DNA from: an uncultured Eubacteriales bacterium
GTDB taxonomy: Bacteria; Bacillota; Clostridia; Christensenellales; Aristaeellaceae
Assembly: GCA_944349545.1 (NCBI GenBank)
Contig: CALVNG010000005.1
Span: 1 to 59,099 of the forward strand
Reading direction: 5' to 3'
Length of the DNA: 59,099 nt
The notes under the pieces: generated by a model
Told to the model about the DNA's origin: nothing
The model's database searches: none
What the model saw: the letters and a program-made list of their open reading frames with translations, nothing else
Made by a program: the position numbers and the translations under genes
Shown here: positions 16,443 to 25,751 of the stretch, one piece after another
Numbering within the stretch: position 1 is the stretch's first letter
Layout of the letters: every line of letters begins with the position of its first letter

Positions 16443-16801
16443 ATCTCAAGCGCTTGATGGAGCCCAAGGCGCTTCCCTGGCTGGTGGCGGCGGCGCTGGT
16501 CATGGCGCTGCTGCTCACGGTCGGCGGCCGCGACACGGGCATGGCCAGTCAGGAGGAACAGCGCATCGCGGAAGTGCTGGGGGCGATGGCGGGCGCGGGC
16601 AAGGTGGAGGTGGCGCTGTTTTACGGCGGGGAGACGGACGCCCTCGGCGGGCGCACGGCCGGGCCCACGGGCGCGGTGGTGGTGGCCGAGGGCGCGGACG
16701 ACCTGTCGGTGCGGCTGTCGCTGATCCGCGCGATGCGCACGCTTCTGGGCCTGCCCGAAAGCGCCGTAGATGTGTTCGTGATGGAGGAGGAACGCCGATG
16801 A
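16439..16801 (+). CDS. spoIIIAG: Stage III sporulation protein AG (short form)
   Basis: A 120-residue protein with one membrane anchor (about 14-30) and a ring-building domain with 'IAEVLGAMAGAGKVEVALFYGG' and 'LPESAVDVFVME'. The Bacillus protein is about 229 residues; this version lacks most of the insertion that forms the long beta-barrel of the ring. The call rests on position and the domain ends. Confidence 0.85.
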   Translation: MNLKRLMEPKALPWLVAAALVMALLLTVGGRDTGMASQEEQRIAEVLGAMAGAGKVEVALFYGGETDALGGRTAGPTGAVVVAEGADDLSVRLSLIRAMRTLLGLPESAVDVFVMEEERR

Positions 16802-17334
16802 ACGCAAAAAAAGCGCCCTCTGAGGGACGCGCAAAAAAAAGGACGTTTCCATGGATTCGCCGGGGCCTGCTGGGCGCATTGATCGCGGCGGCTGCCGCGC
16901 TGGCATGGCTGCGCCTGCCTGCTCCGACGCCGCCAAAGACGCCGGAGCCGAGCGTCAGCCTGTCTGCCTCGCAGACGCCCGCGCCTGCCGCCGCGCAGGA
17001 GCGCACCGCGCGCGAGGCCGCCTATGACAAGGACGTGGCCGCCCTCACCGCGCTTTTGGACAGCGGCGCGGCGGACGAGGAAACCCGCGCCCAGGCCGCC
17101 GAGCGGCTGGACCGGCTGGTGGCGGATCATCAGAGCGAGCTGGGGCTGGAGGAGGCGCTGAACCGGGCGGGCTATTCCCCCTGCGTGGTGCTTTTGCAAA
17201 ACGGCGCGCTCACGGTGATCGTAGCGTCTGCCGACATGACCGCCGAAGCCAGCGCCGCCATCCTTTCGCTCTGCATCGCCCATACCGACATCGGGGTGGA
17301 GAACATCCGCATCATGGCGCGGGAGTCGCTTTGA
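16798..17334 (+). CDS. spoIIIAH: Stage III sporulation protein AH
   Basis: A 178-residue mother-cell channel component that in Bacillus binds forespore SpoIIQ. Basic N-terminus, one membrane helix (about 22-40), a Pro/Thr-rich linker, then a helical stretch (AAYDKDVAALTALLDSG) and a ring-building domain ending 'IRIMARESL'. The ATG overlaps the spoIIIAG stop. The 3' end overlaps the convergent membrane protein gene by 23 bp; no terminator is seen between them. Confidence 0.9.
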   Translation: MNAKKAPSEGRAKKRTFPWIRRGLLGALIAAAAALAWLRLPAPTPPKTPEPSVSLSASQTPAPAAAQERTAREAAYDKDVAALTALLDSGAADEETRAQAAERLDRLVADHQSELGLEEALNRAGYSPCVVLLQNGALTVIVASADMTAEASAAILSLCIAHTDIGVENIRIMARESL

Positions 17335-18880
17335 CGTTTTCGCGCCGCCATGCCAGCCCCCATGCACTAAGCGGCGTCATCATGGGCAGGTAGATCATCA
17401 GGTACTGGGATTTGGCCTCGAACAGCATGTGATAGAGAAAGCCGCCCAGCACCGCTACCATCAGCGCAAGGGGGGCGTACAGACGCGTCCAGTCCCACGC
17501 TCTGCGGCGGAAAAACCCTATCGCCAGCAGCGCCGTGCCCGCGGCAAAACCCAGGTACAGCGTCAGCGTATAGCCCTCCATGTACAGGGCCAGCGCATGC
17601 GAGCCGCCGCCCGAAAGCAGGCTGCTCACCAATGCGGGGAAGGGGCTTTCGCTGGGCATCACGCGGTTAACCAGCATCGCCTCAAAGGTGGTTTCCGCCC
17701 ATTGGGAGACCATCTTTTCATGATAGAAGGATAGCGCGTAGGCGGGATCGGCGGCAAATTCGGAAAGCCGCTGCGCGATGTCCTGCCGGTTGAGGGCAAG
17801 GGCGGTATCGGGGTCCAGCTCCGCGCGTTCCATCAGCGTCAGGGAATAGCGGTTGTACCAGCCCGGCGCGATGGGGCCTTCCTGCATGCCCATGGCCAGC
17901 CAGGTGGTCTGCGGCGCGCCCTCGCCCAGGGGAAAGCCCGTGCGCTTTTCCAGCGCGAGGCGGGCCAGCCGGTCCGCCGCCATGGGCGCAGCCAGCAGCC
18001 CGGCGCACACCAGCAGCGCGCCCAGCCGGCGACTTCCCAGCGCATACAGCGCCGTTACCAGCGCCGCCGCCAGGGCAAAGATCAGGTAATTGGGCTTGAG
18101 CACCACGGCCAGCGCCATCAGCATGAGCGCCGGGACAAGCCATCGCCTGCGCCCGCCCGTCAGCCAGCGCAGCAGGCAGTCCAGCGCCCACAGAGACAGG
18201 CACAGCCCCGGCAGGTTTCCGTACAGGAAGGTGGTAAAGCATACCGGCTGCACGCACAGCGTCAGCAACAGCACAACGGCCACCTGCACCCGCCGGTCGT
18301 TAAGGCTGCGCCAGCTGAGGTCCATCAGCGCGCCGTAGGCGGCGGTGAGAAACGCCGCGTTGATTAGCCCCTGGGGCACATAGCTGTGGCGGCCGAAAAC
18401 GCGCTGCAGCACCTCGGAGTATTGCAGATATCCGGCCTGAAAGGGATTGGTGCGCAGGTAGACCTCGTGCCGCCACAATTCCGACGGGTCGCCGCGCGTA
18501 AGCTCCGCGGCGGTATAGTACAAGATGCCGGGGTCGTTGACGGGCACGGCGCGCAGCACCAGCACCCAAGCCATGCCCAGCGCAAACGTCACGCCCAGCG
18601 CCATGCCGGTCAGCCAGCCCAGGCGGATGCGGCGCTCGAAGCGCATCGCCAGCCGCACAAGCACCAGCCACCCCAGCAGCATCACCAGGTTGACGGCCAC
18701 ATTGTCCCAGACGTAAAGCACATGCTCCCCGGCCGGCTCGGCAGGGTCAAGTACGCTGGTGCGCAGCAGGCAATAAGCCAGCAGGTAAGCGAACACGACG
18801 GCCAGCAGCCCCGCCGCCGCGCCAAAGGCTGCGCGGTCAAAGCGGGTCAGGCGGGGTGTGGTCAGCTCTCGCTGTTCCAT
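17312..18880 (-). CDS. Polytopic membrane protein, probable GT-C glycosyltransferase
   Basis: A 522-residue protein with about 11-12 hydrophobic segments. The extracytoplasmic loop after the third helix ('AAELTRGDPSELWRHEVYLRTNPFQAGY') resembles the first-loop region of lipid-linked-sugar GT-C transferases of the PMT/GT39 type, and 'YLMIYLPMMTPLSAWGL' lies at the C-terminus. Substrate unknown. The start ATG lies within the end of the upstream gene (19-bp overlap), so the two are probably translated together and may act on the same envelope glycan. Family assignment is moderate. Confidence 0.7.
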   Translation of the reverse strand: MEQRELTTPRLTRFDRAAFGAAAGLLAVVFAYLLAYCLLRTSVLDPAEPAGEHVLYVWDNVAVNLVMLLGWLVLVRLAMRFERRIRLGWLTGMALGVTFALGMAWVLVLRAVPVNDPGILYYTAAELTRGDPSELWRHEVYLRTNPFQAGYLQYSEVLQRVFGRHSYVPQGLINAAFLTAAYGALMDLSWRSLNDRRVQVAVVLLLTLCVQPVCFTTFLYGNLPGLCLSLWALDCLLRWLTGGRRRWLVPALMLMALAVVLKPNYLIFALAAALVTALYALGSRRLGALLVCAGLLAAPMAADRLARLALEKRTGFPLGEGAPQTTWLAMGMQEGPIAPGWYNRYSLTLMERAELDPDTALALNRQDIAQRLSEFAADPAYALSFYHEKMVSQWAETTFEAMLVNRVMPSESPFPALVSSLLSGGGSHALALYMEGYTLTLYLGFAAGTALLAIGFFRRRAWDWTRLYAPLALMVAVLGGFLYHMLFEAKSQYLMIYLPMMTPLSAWGLAWRRENVKATPAP

Positions 18881-20436
18881 GCGTTCAACGCCTCCCATTC
18901 TTCTGTCGGGATCTGGCCCGCGCCGTATTCCTCCACCAGCTGCTGCATGGCAAAGAAGCGGTGCATGTCGCCCGGCAAGGCGGTGTCGCTCTGATAGGGC
19001 AGCATGTCCAGCGGGAAAATCGCCGGCTGTGCGCCCAGAAAATCCACCGATGCCTGCGCCTCGGACAGCGACTCGGCAGCAAGCAGCGCTTCCTCGCGCG
19101 CGAGGATGTCCTCGCGGTACTGCGCGGCCTCGCCGGTGAGCAGGCTGTAATACGCGCCCAGCGTGGGGGTGGCGAGCACCGCTCCGCTGGCGAACAGCCC
19201 CCAGGCCAGCAGCCCCGCGCAAAGGCCCAGCTGCCATACTCGCAAGCCGCCCTGCCCGGATGCGACGCTGTGGCGCTGGGCCAGCCAGCCCAGCCAGTAG
19301 ATCAGATTGAGGAGCATCAAAACCGCGTAGAGCATGTACAGGCTGCCCAGGATGCGGTCCAGCCGGTAGCTGTCCACGCCGGTGGCATAGATGGGCGGCA
19401 CGAAGCTGGCCGCCAGCACTCCGAAGCTAAGCAGGCTGACCCAGCCGGGATTGCGAAAGCGCAGGGAGCTGCTTTTCAGCGGCTGCCACAGAAGCGGCGC
19501 CAGCACCAGCACAAGGCCGATCAGCTGCGGTCCGAACCATTCCGCCGTGCAGCGCAGGCATTCCGACACGCTGTATACGATAGCCGCCAACGGGGCCATG
19601 CTTTCGCCCACGCGCCCCTGACGCACGGCGTTTCCGGGCGCCACTACCACCGCCAGCAGCGACAGTGCCGCGCCCGCGAAGGCGATCAAGGCGGCGACGC
19701 GTGCGGGAGAACGCCGCCATACGCACCAGGCGGCGGCCAGCGCCAGGCCCACCGTGCCGCCCAACGCCAGCGGATAGGGCAGACCGCCCAGCGCCACGGC
19801 GCACAGCAGCGCCGCCGCCGTGCGTAAGGCGTAGGCGGCGGGGCGCGCCGATTCTGCGTGGAGGCGGATCATCAGCCCGCACAGCAGCATCACCGCCACC
19901 ACGCTCAGCGCGTATTGGATGGCCGACTGCCAGTAGATCAGCTCCCGGATGCCGGGCACGTACTCCAAGAGCAGCGTCATCAGCGCGGCATAGAGCGCCG
20001 CGCACACGCACAGATCCCCCTTGAGCAGGTGCCTTGTAACCCGCCGCGCCAGATACCAGGCCGACAGCGCCAGCAGCGTCAGCGCGCCGAACGGCGCCAT
20101 CCAGAACAGCCGCATGGAAAACACCATAGGCTGAAACGCACATACAAACATGGCCACATACGTGCCCTGCCAGGTCTGGTAGTCGTACATGGCCTGGTTC
20201 CAGGCCGCCTTCAGGGTATCCCAGAGGCTTCCGGTCATGGCCCAGGCATCGGCGGCGAGGCGGACGCTGGGAAAGTCGTCATGGGTGGGATAGGCGTAGA
20301 ACGACATGGCCATAAGCGGCGCAAGCAGCAACGCCACCCATATCAGAAAGAGCGCGGTCAGCACGCGCCGCGTGGGCCGCGCGCGCAAAAAAAGGGCGGC
20401 TTTCTGCGCGGCGCGGCGGGGGAAAACGGTTGTCAT
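18862..20436 (-). CDS. DUF6056-like polytopic membrane protein
   Basis: A 524-residue protein with about 12 membrane helices. Near the N-terminus it has 'MSFYAYPTHDDFPSVRLAADAW', an acidic loop after the first helix like the active-site loop of GT-C enzymes and of DUF6056 proteins ('DD' motif), and 'YQTWQGTYVAMF' in the next loop. The ATG follows GAAGGAGGCCTTTG; an in-frame TTG one codon earlier is ignored. Possibly a glycosyl- or glucosyltransferase for a surface polymer; function not established. Confidence 0.65.
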   Translation of the reverse strand: MTTVFPRRAAQKAALFLRARPTRRVLTALFLIWVALLLAPLMAMSFYAYPTHDDFPSVRLAADAWAMTGSLWDTLKAAWNQAMYDYQTWQGTYVAMFVCAFQPMVFSMRLFWMAPFGALTLLALSAWYLARRVTRHLLKGDLCVCAALYAALMTLLLEYVPGIRELIYWQSAIQYALSVVAVMLLCGLMIRLHAESARPAAYALRTAAALLCAVALGGLPYPLALGGTVGLALAAAWCVWRRSPARVAALIAFAGAALSLLAVVVAPGNAVRQGRVGESMAPLAAIVYSVSECLRCTAEWFGPQLIGLVLVLAPLLWQPLKSSSLRFRNPGWVSLLSFGVLAASFVPPIYATGVDSYRLDRILGSLYMLYAVLMLLNLIYWLGWLAQRHSVASGQGGLRVWQLGLCAGLLAWGLFASGAVLATPTLGAYYSLLTGEAAQYREDILAREEALLAAESLSEAQASVDFLGAQPAIFPLDMLPYQSDTALPGDMHRFFAMQQLVEEYGAGQIPTEEWEALNAWNSES

Positions 20437-20469
20437 CAAAGGCCTCCTTCGGCGGAAAACGCAAGGCGG

Positions 20470-20838
20470 TCAGGCTTCCGGCAGCTTTGCGGCTTCGACT
20501 GCCTCGGCCTCCTTGCATTCGCGCTGCCGCTTTTCCTCCACGTCGATCTCCCAGTGCAAAAGCAGCGTCAGCAGGCTGCGCAACAGAATGACCGCCGCCA
20601 GCGTACCCAGCTCGTTCCAGCCGCTGACGATGACCGAGCGAAGCACCTCGCTGCCGACCTTGAATTCCAGGCCCAGCATGATGCCCTGCGCAAGTTGGAT
20701 GCGGGTGCCGTTGTCCTTCTGAACAAAACCGATAAATCCTCTGACCATGCTGATGACGATGACGATGATGCCGGCAAGTTCGATGAGCAGGATACACAGA
20801 CGCACCAGCGTGTCAAAACCGAGTTCGATAGCTTCCAT
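20470..20838 (-). CDS. DUF1622 domain membrane protein
   Basis: A 122-residue small membrane protein with three hydrophobic segments and the DUF1622 pattern ('LAQGIMLGLEFKVGSEVLRSVI' and 'LGTLAAVILLRSLLTLLLHWEI'). The C-terminal tail is charged and cytoplasmic. Function unknown. It is first in a three-gene minus-strand operon with the two large membrane proteins (33-bp gap to the next). AAAGGAGG precedes the ATG. Confidence 0.88.
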   Translation of the reverse strand: MEAIELGFDTLVRLCILLIELAGIIVIVISMVRGFIGFVQKDNGTRIQLAQGIMLGLEFKVGSEVLRSVIVSGWNELGTLAAVILLRSLLTLLLHWEIDVEEKRQRECKEAEAVEAAKLPEA

Positions 20839-20890
20839 TGTGGCAGCCTCCTTTGTGGGTGTGGTATAATCGCACCGGGAGGGTTGCGAT

Positions 20891-22075
20891 TTGCTACTGC
20901 AATTATATCTCCATTTTCCATTTTGTAAAAGGAAATGTTTTTACTGCGACTTCTGCTCCGCCCCTGCGGACGCTGGAACCGTTGCGGCGTATTGCTCCGC
21001 GCTCAAAAAAGAAATTTGTCTGACGGCGGAAAAATACCCCGGCGCCAAGGTAAGCACCGTGTTTTTGGGCGGCGGCACCCCCACGCTGGTGCCCGGCGCG
21101 CAGATGCGGGGCGTGCTTGAGGAACTGCGCCGGTGCTTCGACCTCCTGCCGGATGCGGAGATCACCGCCGAGGGAAATCCCGGCACCCTGTCGCCCCAGT
21201 GGCTGGAGGCGGCCTGCGCCTGTGGGCTGAACCGTCTGTCGCTGGGGATGCAGGCCGCGCAGGACCGGCTGCTTCATGCCGTCGGGCGCATTCACACCTT
21301 TGCCCAGGCGCGGGAGGCGGTGACGATGGCCCGTTCCTTCGGCATCCGCAACCTGAGCGTAGACCTGATGTCCGGCCTGCCGGGCCAGACGCTTGAGGAC
21401 TGGCGCGGGAGCATTGAGGCGGCCGCGGCGCTCGGCGTGGAGCACGTCTCGGCGTATAGCCTGATTCTGGAGGAGGGCACGCCGCTGTGGCGCATGGTGG
21501 AGGGGGGAAGCGTGCGGCTGCCGGACGAAGAGCTGGCCGCCGAGATGTACGAACGTGGCGTGACCTGGTTGGAGGCGGCGGGGTACGCGCGCTACGAAAT
21601 CAGCAACTATGCCCGGCCGGGCTTCCGCTGCCGCCACAACATGGGCTACTGGCAGGGAAGCTGGTATGCGGGACTGGGTGTGGCGGCGCACGGCATGCTG
21701 CCGCCGGACGCTTCGCAGGCCGCGCAGGGCGCGGTGCGCATCCGGCGCGCCAACACCGAACGCCTGCCGGATTACCTGCATGCCCTTGGCGCAGAAAACC
21801 GCCTGCCGCCGGCGGAGATCACGGCGGTGGACCGGCAGGAGGCGATGTTTGAGACGATGATGCTGGGCCTGCGCATGACGGACGGCGTTGCCGAGCGCGA
21901 TTTTGAACGCCTGCATGGCAAGGCGCTTTTGCAGGTCTATGGCCCGGCGCTGGATGCGCTCGTGCGGGAGGGATTGGGGGCATGGTCCTTGGGAGCGGCG
22001 GGGGAAAGGCGCTTCTTCCTTACCCCGCGTGGGCTGGAGGTGCAAAACGAGGCGCTTATGGCGCTGATGCCATAA
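20891..22075 (+). CDS. hemW: Radical SAM heme chaperone HemW
   Basis: A 394-residue HemW/CPO-like radical SAM protein. The [4Fe-4S] cysteines are CKRKCFYC (Cys12, 16, 19). 'FLGGGTPT', 'RLSLGMQAAQDRLL', 'VDLMSGLPGQTLEDW' and 'CRHNMGYWQGSWYAGLGVAAHG' are family landmarks. HemW-type proteins bind heme and hand it to target proteins rather than oxidising coproporphyrinogen. The start is TTG, 7 nt after GGGAGGG. A TATAAT at 20865-20870 just upstream is a likely -10, but no good -35 matches it. Confidence 0.92.
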   Translation: MLLQLYLHFPFCKRKCFYCDFCSAPADAGTVAAYCSALKKEICLTAEKYPGAKVSTVFLGGGTPTLVPGAQMRGVLEELRRCFDLLPDAEITAEGNPGTLSPQWLEAACACGLNRLSLGMQAAQDRLLHAVGRIHTFAQAREAVTMARSFGIRNLSVDLMSGLPGQTLEDWRGSIEAAAALGVEHVSAYSLILEEGTPLWRMVEGGSVRLPDEELAAEMYERGVTWLEAAGYARYEISNYARPGFRCRHNMGYWQGSWYAGLGVAAHGMLPPDASQAAQGAVRIRRANTERLPDYLHALGAENRLPPAEITAVDRQEAMFETMMLGLRMTDGVAERDFERLHGKALLQVYGPALDALVREGLGAWSLGAAGERRFFLTPRGLEVQNEALMALMP

Positions 22076-22083
22076 ACAAAAAA

Positions 22084-22114
22084 GGTCCGCCGCACCGGTT
22101 CGGTGCGGCGGACC
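22084..22114. terminator. Bidirectional terminator between hemW and the sugar ABC operon
   Basis: A perfect 13-bp stem (22084-22096 with 22102-22114) around GGTTC. The A run on its left gives a T tract on the minus strand, so it is a strong terminator for the ABC operon and a weaker one for hemW. Confidence 0.88.
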
Positions 22115-22126
22115 CGTTTGTGCAAC

Positions 22127-23029
22127 TTACTGGAGGGAATCCTTGGTCAGCACGGACACGCCGGTATCGGTCACGGCATGGCCCAGGTCCTCGCCCGCGA
22201 TGGCCTTCACGGCAGCCTGCACGCCCTCATAGCCCATCACGTCGGGGTTCTGAGCCATGGTGCACAGCAGATAGCCGTCCTTGATCAGGCCCTGGATCGC
22301 GTCGGACTTGTCGAAGCCCACGCCGATCACGCCGGTGTTGCCGGACGCCTTGATGGCGTTGCCGATGCCGGTGGTGGAGCCTTCGTTGCCGCCGAAGATG
22401 CCGACCACGCCCTGGGTGATGTAGTTCTCGGCGATGGTCTGGGACTTGGCAGCGTCGCCCTCGCCGTACTGGGTTTCGAGGATGTTGTACTCGGTGCCCT
22501 CAAAGGCGCTGCGGAAGCCCGCTTCGCGCTTCACGGTGGAGTCGGTGGCGGCGTTGACGTTCACGATGCCGATGTCGCCGGAGGTGATGCCGGCCTCGGT
22601 CAGGGCCTTGATCATTTCCTCACCAGCGGTCTTGCCGGCGGCCTCGTTGTCGGTGGAGAAGGTGGCTTCCGCCTCGACGTTGGCGGGAGAGTCGACGTAG
22701 ACGATCTTCACGCCCGCCTCAACGGCCTCGTTGAGCGCGGAGGAGATGGCGTCGGGGCCGTTGGCCGCCACGATGATGGCCTGGTAGCCGCCGGCGACGG
22801 CGTTGTTGACGCACTCGATCTGCTGGGCGTCATCCTTGGTGTTGGGGGACATGAAGGTCACGGTCACGCCGAGTTCCTCAGCGGCCTTCTGGGCGCCCTC
22901 GTTGAGGGTGATCCAGTGCTGGTCGATGGAGTCCATGGTGATCAGGGCGATCTTCTCGCCCGCGGCCATCGCGCTGGCAACGCCGAGCACCAGGCACAGG
23001 CTGAGCAGCAGAGCAACGATCTTTTTCAT
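22127..23029 (-). CDS. Sugar ABC transporter substrate-binding protein (RbsB-like)
   Basis: A 300-residue periplasmic-binding-protein type 1 (Peripla_BP_4) protein with an N-terminal signal ending ASAMA. There is no lipobox cysteine, so anchoring is not obvious. The two-lobe fold is recognised by 'IALITMDSIDQHWITLNEGAQKAAEELGV', 'QAIIVAANGPDAI' and 'GVIGVGFDKSDAIQGLIKDGYL'. It is last in an ATPase-permease-binding-protein operon, the gene order of rbsACB. The sugar (ribose, galactose, inositol or other) cannot be told. Confidence 0.9.
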   Translation of the reverse strand: MKKIVALLLSLCLVLGVASAMAAGEKIALITMDSIDQHWITLNEGAQKAAEELGVTVTFMSPNTKDDAQQIECVNNAVAGGYQAIIVAANGPDAISSALNEAVEAGVKIVYVDSPANVEAEATFSTDNEAAGKTAGEEMIKALTEAGITSGDIGIVNVNAATDSTVKREAGFRSAFEGTEYNILETQYGEGDAAKSQTIAENYITQGVVGIFGGNEGSTTGIGNAIKASGNTGVIGVGFDKSDAIQGLIKDGYLLCTMAQNPDVMGYEGVQAAVKAIAGEDLGHAVTDTGVSVLTKDSLQ

Positions 23030-23047
23030 AAACGGTACCTCCTGTTT

Positions 23048-24097
23048 CTATTTCTGAACGCCCGCAGGCAATTCATTCGTCTTTTTGGTGCTCTTGCGGC
23101 TGAAGATGCCGCGGCGGAACACCACGTCAAGCAGCACGGCGAACACCACGATCACGCCGATCACGATGCGCTGGATGCCCACCTGCGCGCCGATCATGTT
23201 CAGGCCGTTTTCCAGCGTCTGCCACACGGCCGCGCCGCCGAGGGTACCCAGCAGCAGTCCCGTGCCGCCCAGCGGCGAGATGCCGCCGATGACGCCCGCG
23301 GCGACTGCGTACATCTCATAGGTGTTGCCGGCCTCCATGTTGCCCATGCTGGCCTGCGCGCACAGGATCAGGCCCACCACGAACGAGCAGAACGCCGAAA
23401 CCAGGTACGCCTTGGTCACCGTGCTGACCACCGACACGCCCGACAGCTTGGCCGCGTCCGCGTTGGAGCCGATGGCGTAGATGTGCCGGCCCGTGCGGGT
23501 CTTGCTCAGCAGGAAAAAGAAGGCCGCGAAGAGGATCATGGCGATCCAGAAGGTGTTGTACAGGCCCAGCGTGTCGCCGTAGTAGAAGAAGTTCTGGAAC
23601 TTGTCGCCCATCTCCTGGCCGATGCCGCTGGCGATGGCGTTGGTGTTGCGGTTGCCGTTGACCATGTAGGCCACGCCGCGCGCCACGAACATCGTGCCCA
23701 GGGTCGCGATGAAGGGCGGAAGCTGGAACTTGCCCACCAGCATGCCGTTGAGCACGCCCACCAGCAGGCAGGCCACCAGCGTGACCAGAATGGCGGGGAT
23801 GGGATGCATGCCGCCGGACATCAGCGTGCCGGAGATCATCGCGCTCATGCCGACCACCGAGCCGATGGACAGGTCGATGTTGCCGGTGATGAGCAGGTAG
23901 CTCTGGCCGATGCCGATGATGAGGTACTTGGACATGGAGCGCGTGAGGTTGACGATGTTGCGCCCCGAGAACACCGTGGGATTGATCAGGCCGAACGCGA
24001 TGTAGATGATGATGAGTCCCGCGAAGGCCGTCAGCGCCGCGCCCATGCCGCGCACGCTGAGCAGCCGCTTGAGGAAGGGTTGCTTGCTGTGTTCCAT
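23048..24097 (-). CDS. Sugar ABC transporter permease (RbsC-like)
   Basis: A 349-residue BPD_transp_2 permease with 8-10 membrane helices and the family blocks 'TGNIDLSIGSVVGMSAM', 'FIATLGTMFVARGVAYM', 'AIGSNADAAKLSGV' and 'GGISPLGGTGLLLGTLGGA'. I choose ATG 24097, which has AGGAGG 10 nt upstream. The in-frame ATG at 24121 overlaps the ATPase stop (ATGA) but lacks a Shine-Dalgarno. Confidence 0.9.
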   Translation of the reverse strand: MEHSKQPFLKRLLSVRGMGAALTAFAGLIIIYIAFGLINPTVFSGRNIVNLTRSMSKYLIIGIGQSYLLITGNIDLSIGSVVGMSAMISGTLMSGGMHPIPAILVTLVACLLVGVLNGMLVGKFQLPPFIATLGTMFVARGVAYMVNGNRNTNAIASGIGQEMGDKFQNFFYYGDTLGLYNTFWIAMILFAAFFFLLSKTRTGRHIYAIGSNADAAKLSGVSVVSTVTKAYLVSAFCSFVVGLILCAQASMGNMEAGNTYEMYAVAAGVIGGISPLGGTGLLLGTLGGAAVWQTLENGLNMIGAQVGIQRIVIGVIVVFAVLLDVVFRRGIFSRKSTKKTNELPAGVQK

Positions 24098-24117
24098 ACG
24101 ATCCGTGCCTCCTACGC

Positions 24118-25629
24118 TCATTGGCCTGCCGCCATTTTGTTTTCAAACCGGGTTGCCAGCGTGAGAATCTCGTTTTGCGTGGTCTCCCGCGCCATCACCT
24201 CGCCGGTGATCTGTCCGTCGCACATGACGATCACGCGGTCGGCGATGCCCAGCACCTCCGGCAGCTCGCTGGATACGAACATCACGGCGATGCCCTGCTT
24301 TTTGAGCTGGTTCATCAGGTGGTAGATTTCCACCTTTGCGGCCACGTCGATGCCGCGCGTGGGCTCGTCAAAGATGACCACCCGCGAATCCCGCGCCAGC
24401 CACTTGCCCACGACCACCTTCTGCTGGTTGCCGCCGGAGAGGTTCGCCGCGTCCACGTCCACCGACGGGGTTTTGATTTGCAGATTCTTGACCGCGCGGT
24501 CACACATGGCGTTTTCCCTGCTGTGGCTGACCACGCCCAGGCGGTTGCACAAAAGGTCCAGGTTGGGAAGCGCGATGTTGTGGCGGATGCTCAGCTTGGT
24601 GCACAGGCCGTCCTTCTTGCGGTCCTCGGGAGCCAGCACCACACCCTGACGGATCGCGCCCGATGGGCTGTGAATGAAGATCTCCTTGCCGTCCAGGAAA
24701 ATCTGGCCGGACTGCTTGGGGTCGATGCCGAAGATGGCGCGGGTGGTTTCGGTGCGCCCGGCGCCCATCAGGCCCGCAAAGCCCACGATTTCGCCCTCGT
24801 AGAGGGAGAAGCTGACGTTGCGCACCATGCGGCCGGCATTGAGGTTTTTGACCTCGAAGATCTTTTTGCCCTTTTCGCAGGTCACACGGGGGAATTTTTC
24901 CTTGATCTCGCGGCCCACCATATGGGTGATGATCTGGTCGATGGTGGTGTCGGCGAAGTTCATGGTGGCGATGTACTGGCCGTCGCGCATGATGGTCACG
25001 CGATCCACGATATGCTGCAATTCCTCCAGACGGTGGGAGATGTAGACGATGCCATGGTCCGTGGCGCGCAGGTCCCGGATGATGCGGAAGAGATCCTCGA
25101 TCTCGCGCGCGGTGAGCGCGGAGGTGGGCTCATCCATGATGAGGATGCGCGCGTCCATCGAAAGCGCCTTGGCGATCTCCACCATCTGCTGCTTGGAGAT
25201 GGGCAGATCGCCCACCACCGTGCGGGGGGAGATGTCGATCTTGAGCCTGCCCAGCACTTCGGCGGCCTCTGCCTCCATCTCGCGCTGGCTGAGCACCACG
25301 CCGCGCACCTTCTCACGGCCCAGGAACATGTTTTCTGCCACGGTGAGGTGGCGGCACATGTTGAGCTCCTGGTGGATGATGGCCACGCCTGCGGCCTGCG
25401 CCTGCTTGGGGGTGAGGTTGCCATACGCCTTGCCCTGGATTTCCATGTCGCCGCTGTCGCGGGTGTAGACGCCGCTCAAGACCTTCATCAGCGTGGATTT
25501 GCCCGCGCCGTTCTCGCCCAGAAGCGCCATGACCTCGCCGCTTCGCAGCTCGAAATCCACATGGTCCAGCGCCTTTACGCCGGGAAACGACTTGCAGATA
25601 TCGTGCATGGATACGATGATGTCGTTCAT
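24118..25629 (-). CDS. Sugar ABC transporter ATP-binding protein, two NBDs (RbsA/MglA-like)
   Basis: A 503-residue tandem ATPase. The first domain has Walker A GENGAGKST (38-46) and Walker B 'ILIMDEPTSAL'. The second has the degenerate P-loop 'GLMGAGRTE' typical of RbsA/MglA C-terminal domains, signature 'LSGGNQQKVVVGKWLA' and 'VVIFDEPTRGIDVAAK'. It leads the operon. A TATACT (25677-25672) upstream could be the -10, but its -35 is poor. Confidence 0.93.
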   Translation of the reverse strand: MNDIIVSMHDICKSFPGVKALDHVDFELRSGEVMALLGENGAGKSTLMKVLSGVYTRDSGDMEIQGKAYGNLTPKQAQAAGVAIIHQELNMCRHLTVAENMFLGREKVRGVVLSQREMEAEAAEVLGRLKIDISPRTVVGDLPISKQQMVEIAKALSMDARILIMDEPTSALTAREIEDLFRIIRDLRATDHGIVYISHRLEELQHIVDRVTIMRDGQYIATMNFADTTIDQIITHMVGREIKEKFPRVTCEKGKKIFEVKNLNAGRMVRNVSFSLYEGEIVGFAGLMGAGRTETTRAIFGIDPKQSGQIFLDGKEIFIHSPSGAIRQGVVLAPEDRKKDGLCTKLSIRHNIALPNLDLLCNRLGVVSHSRENAMCDRAVKNLQIKTPSVDVDAANLSGGNQQKVVVGKWLARDSRVVIFDEPTRGIDVAAKVEIYHLMNQLKKQGIAVMFVSSELPEVLGIADRVIVMCDGQITGEVMARETTQNEILTLATRFENKMAAGQ

Positions 25630-25751
25630 TGGCCTTGCCCCTTTGTCTGGTTTGCTTGTTTTGATGGAAAAAGTATAGCATGATCGACGCCGCCGAAGAA
25701 ATGGGGGTTCTTTTGTTTTCAGGGGGCTTTTTTATGGAGTTTTGAACGGGC

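Noticed and set aside
20842..20870. Promoter for hemW
   Set aside because: A perfect TATAAT exists but no -35 at 16-18 bp matches; noted only in the hemW entry.
25672..25700. Promoter for the sugar ABC operon
   Set aside because: TATACT is good but the -35 (TTCTTC at 17 bp) is too poor to list as a separate feature.
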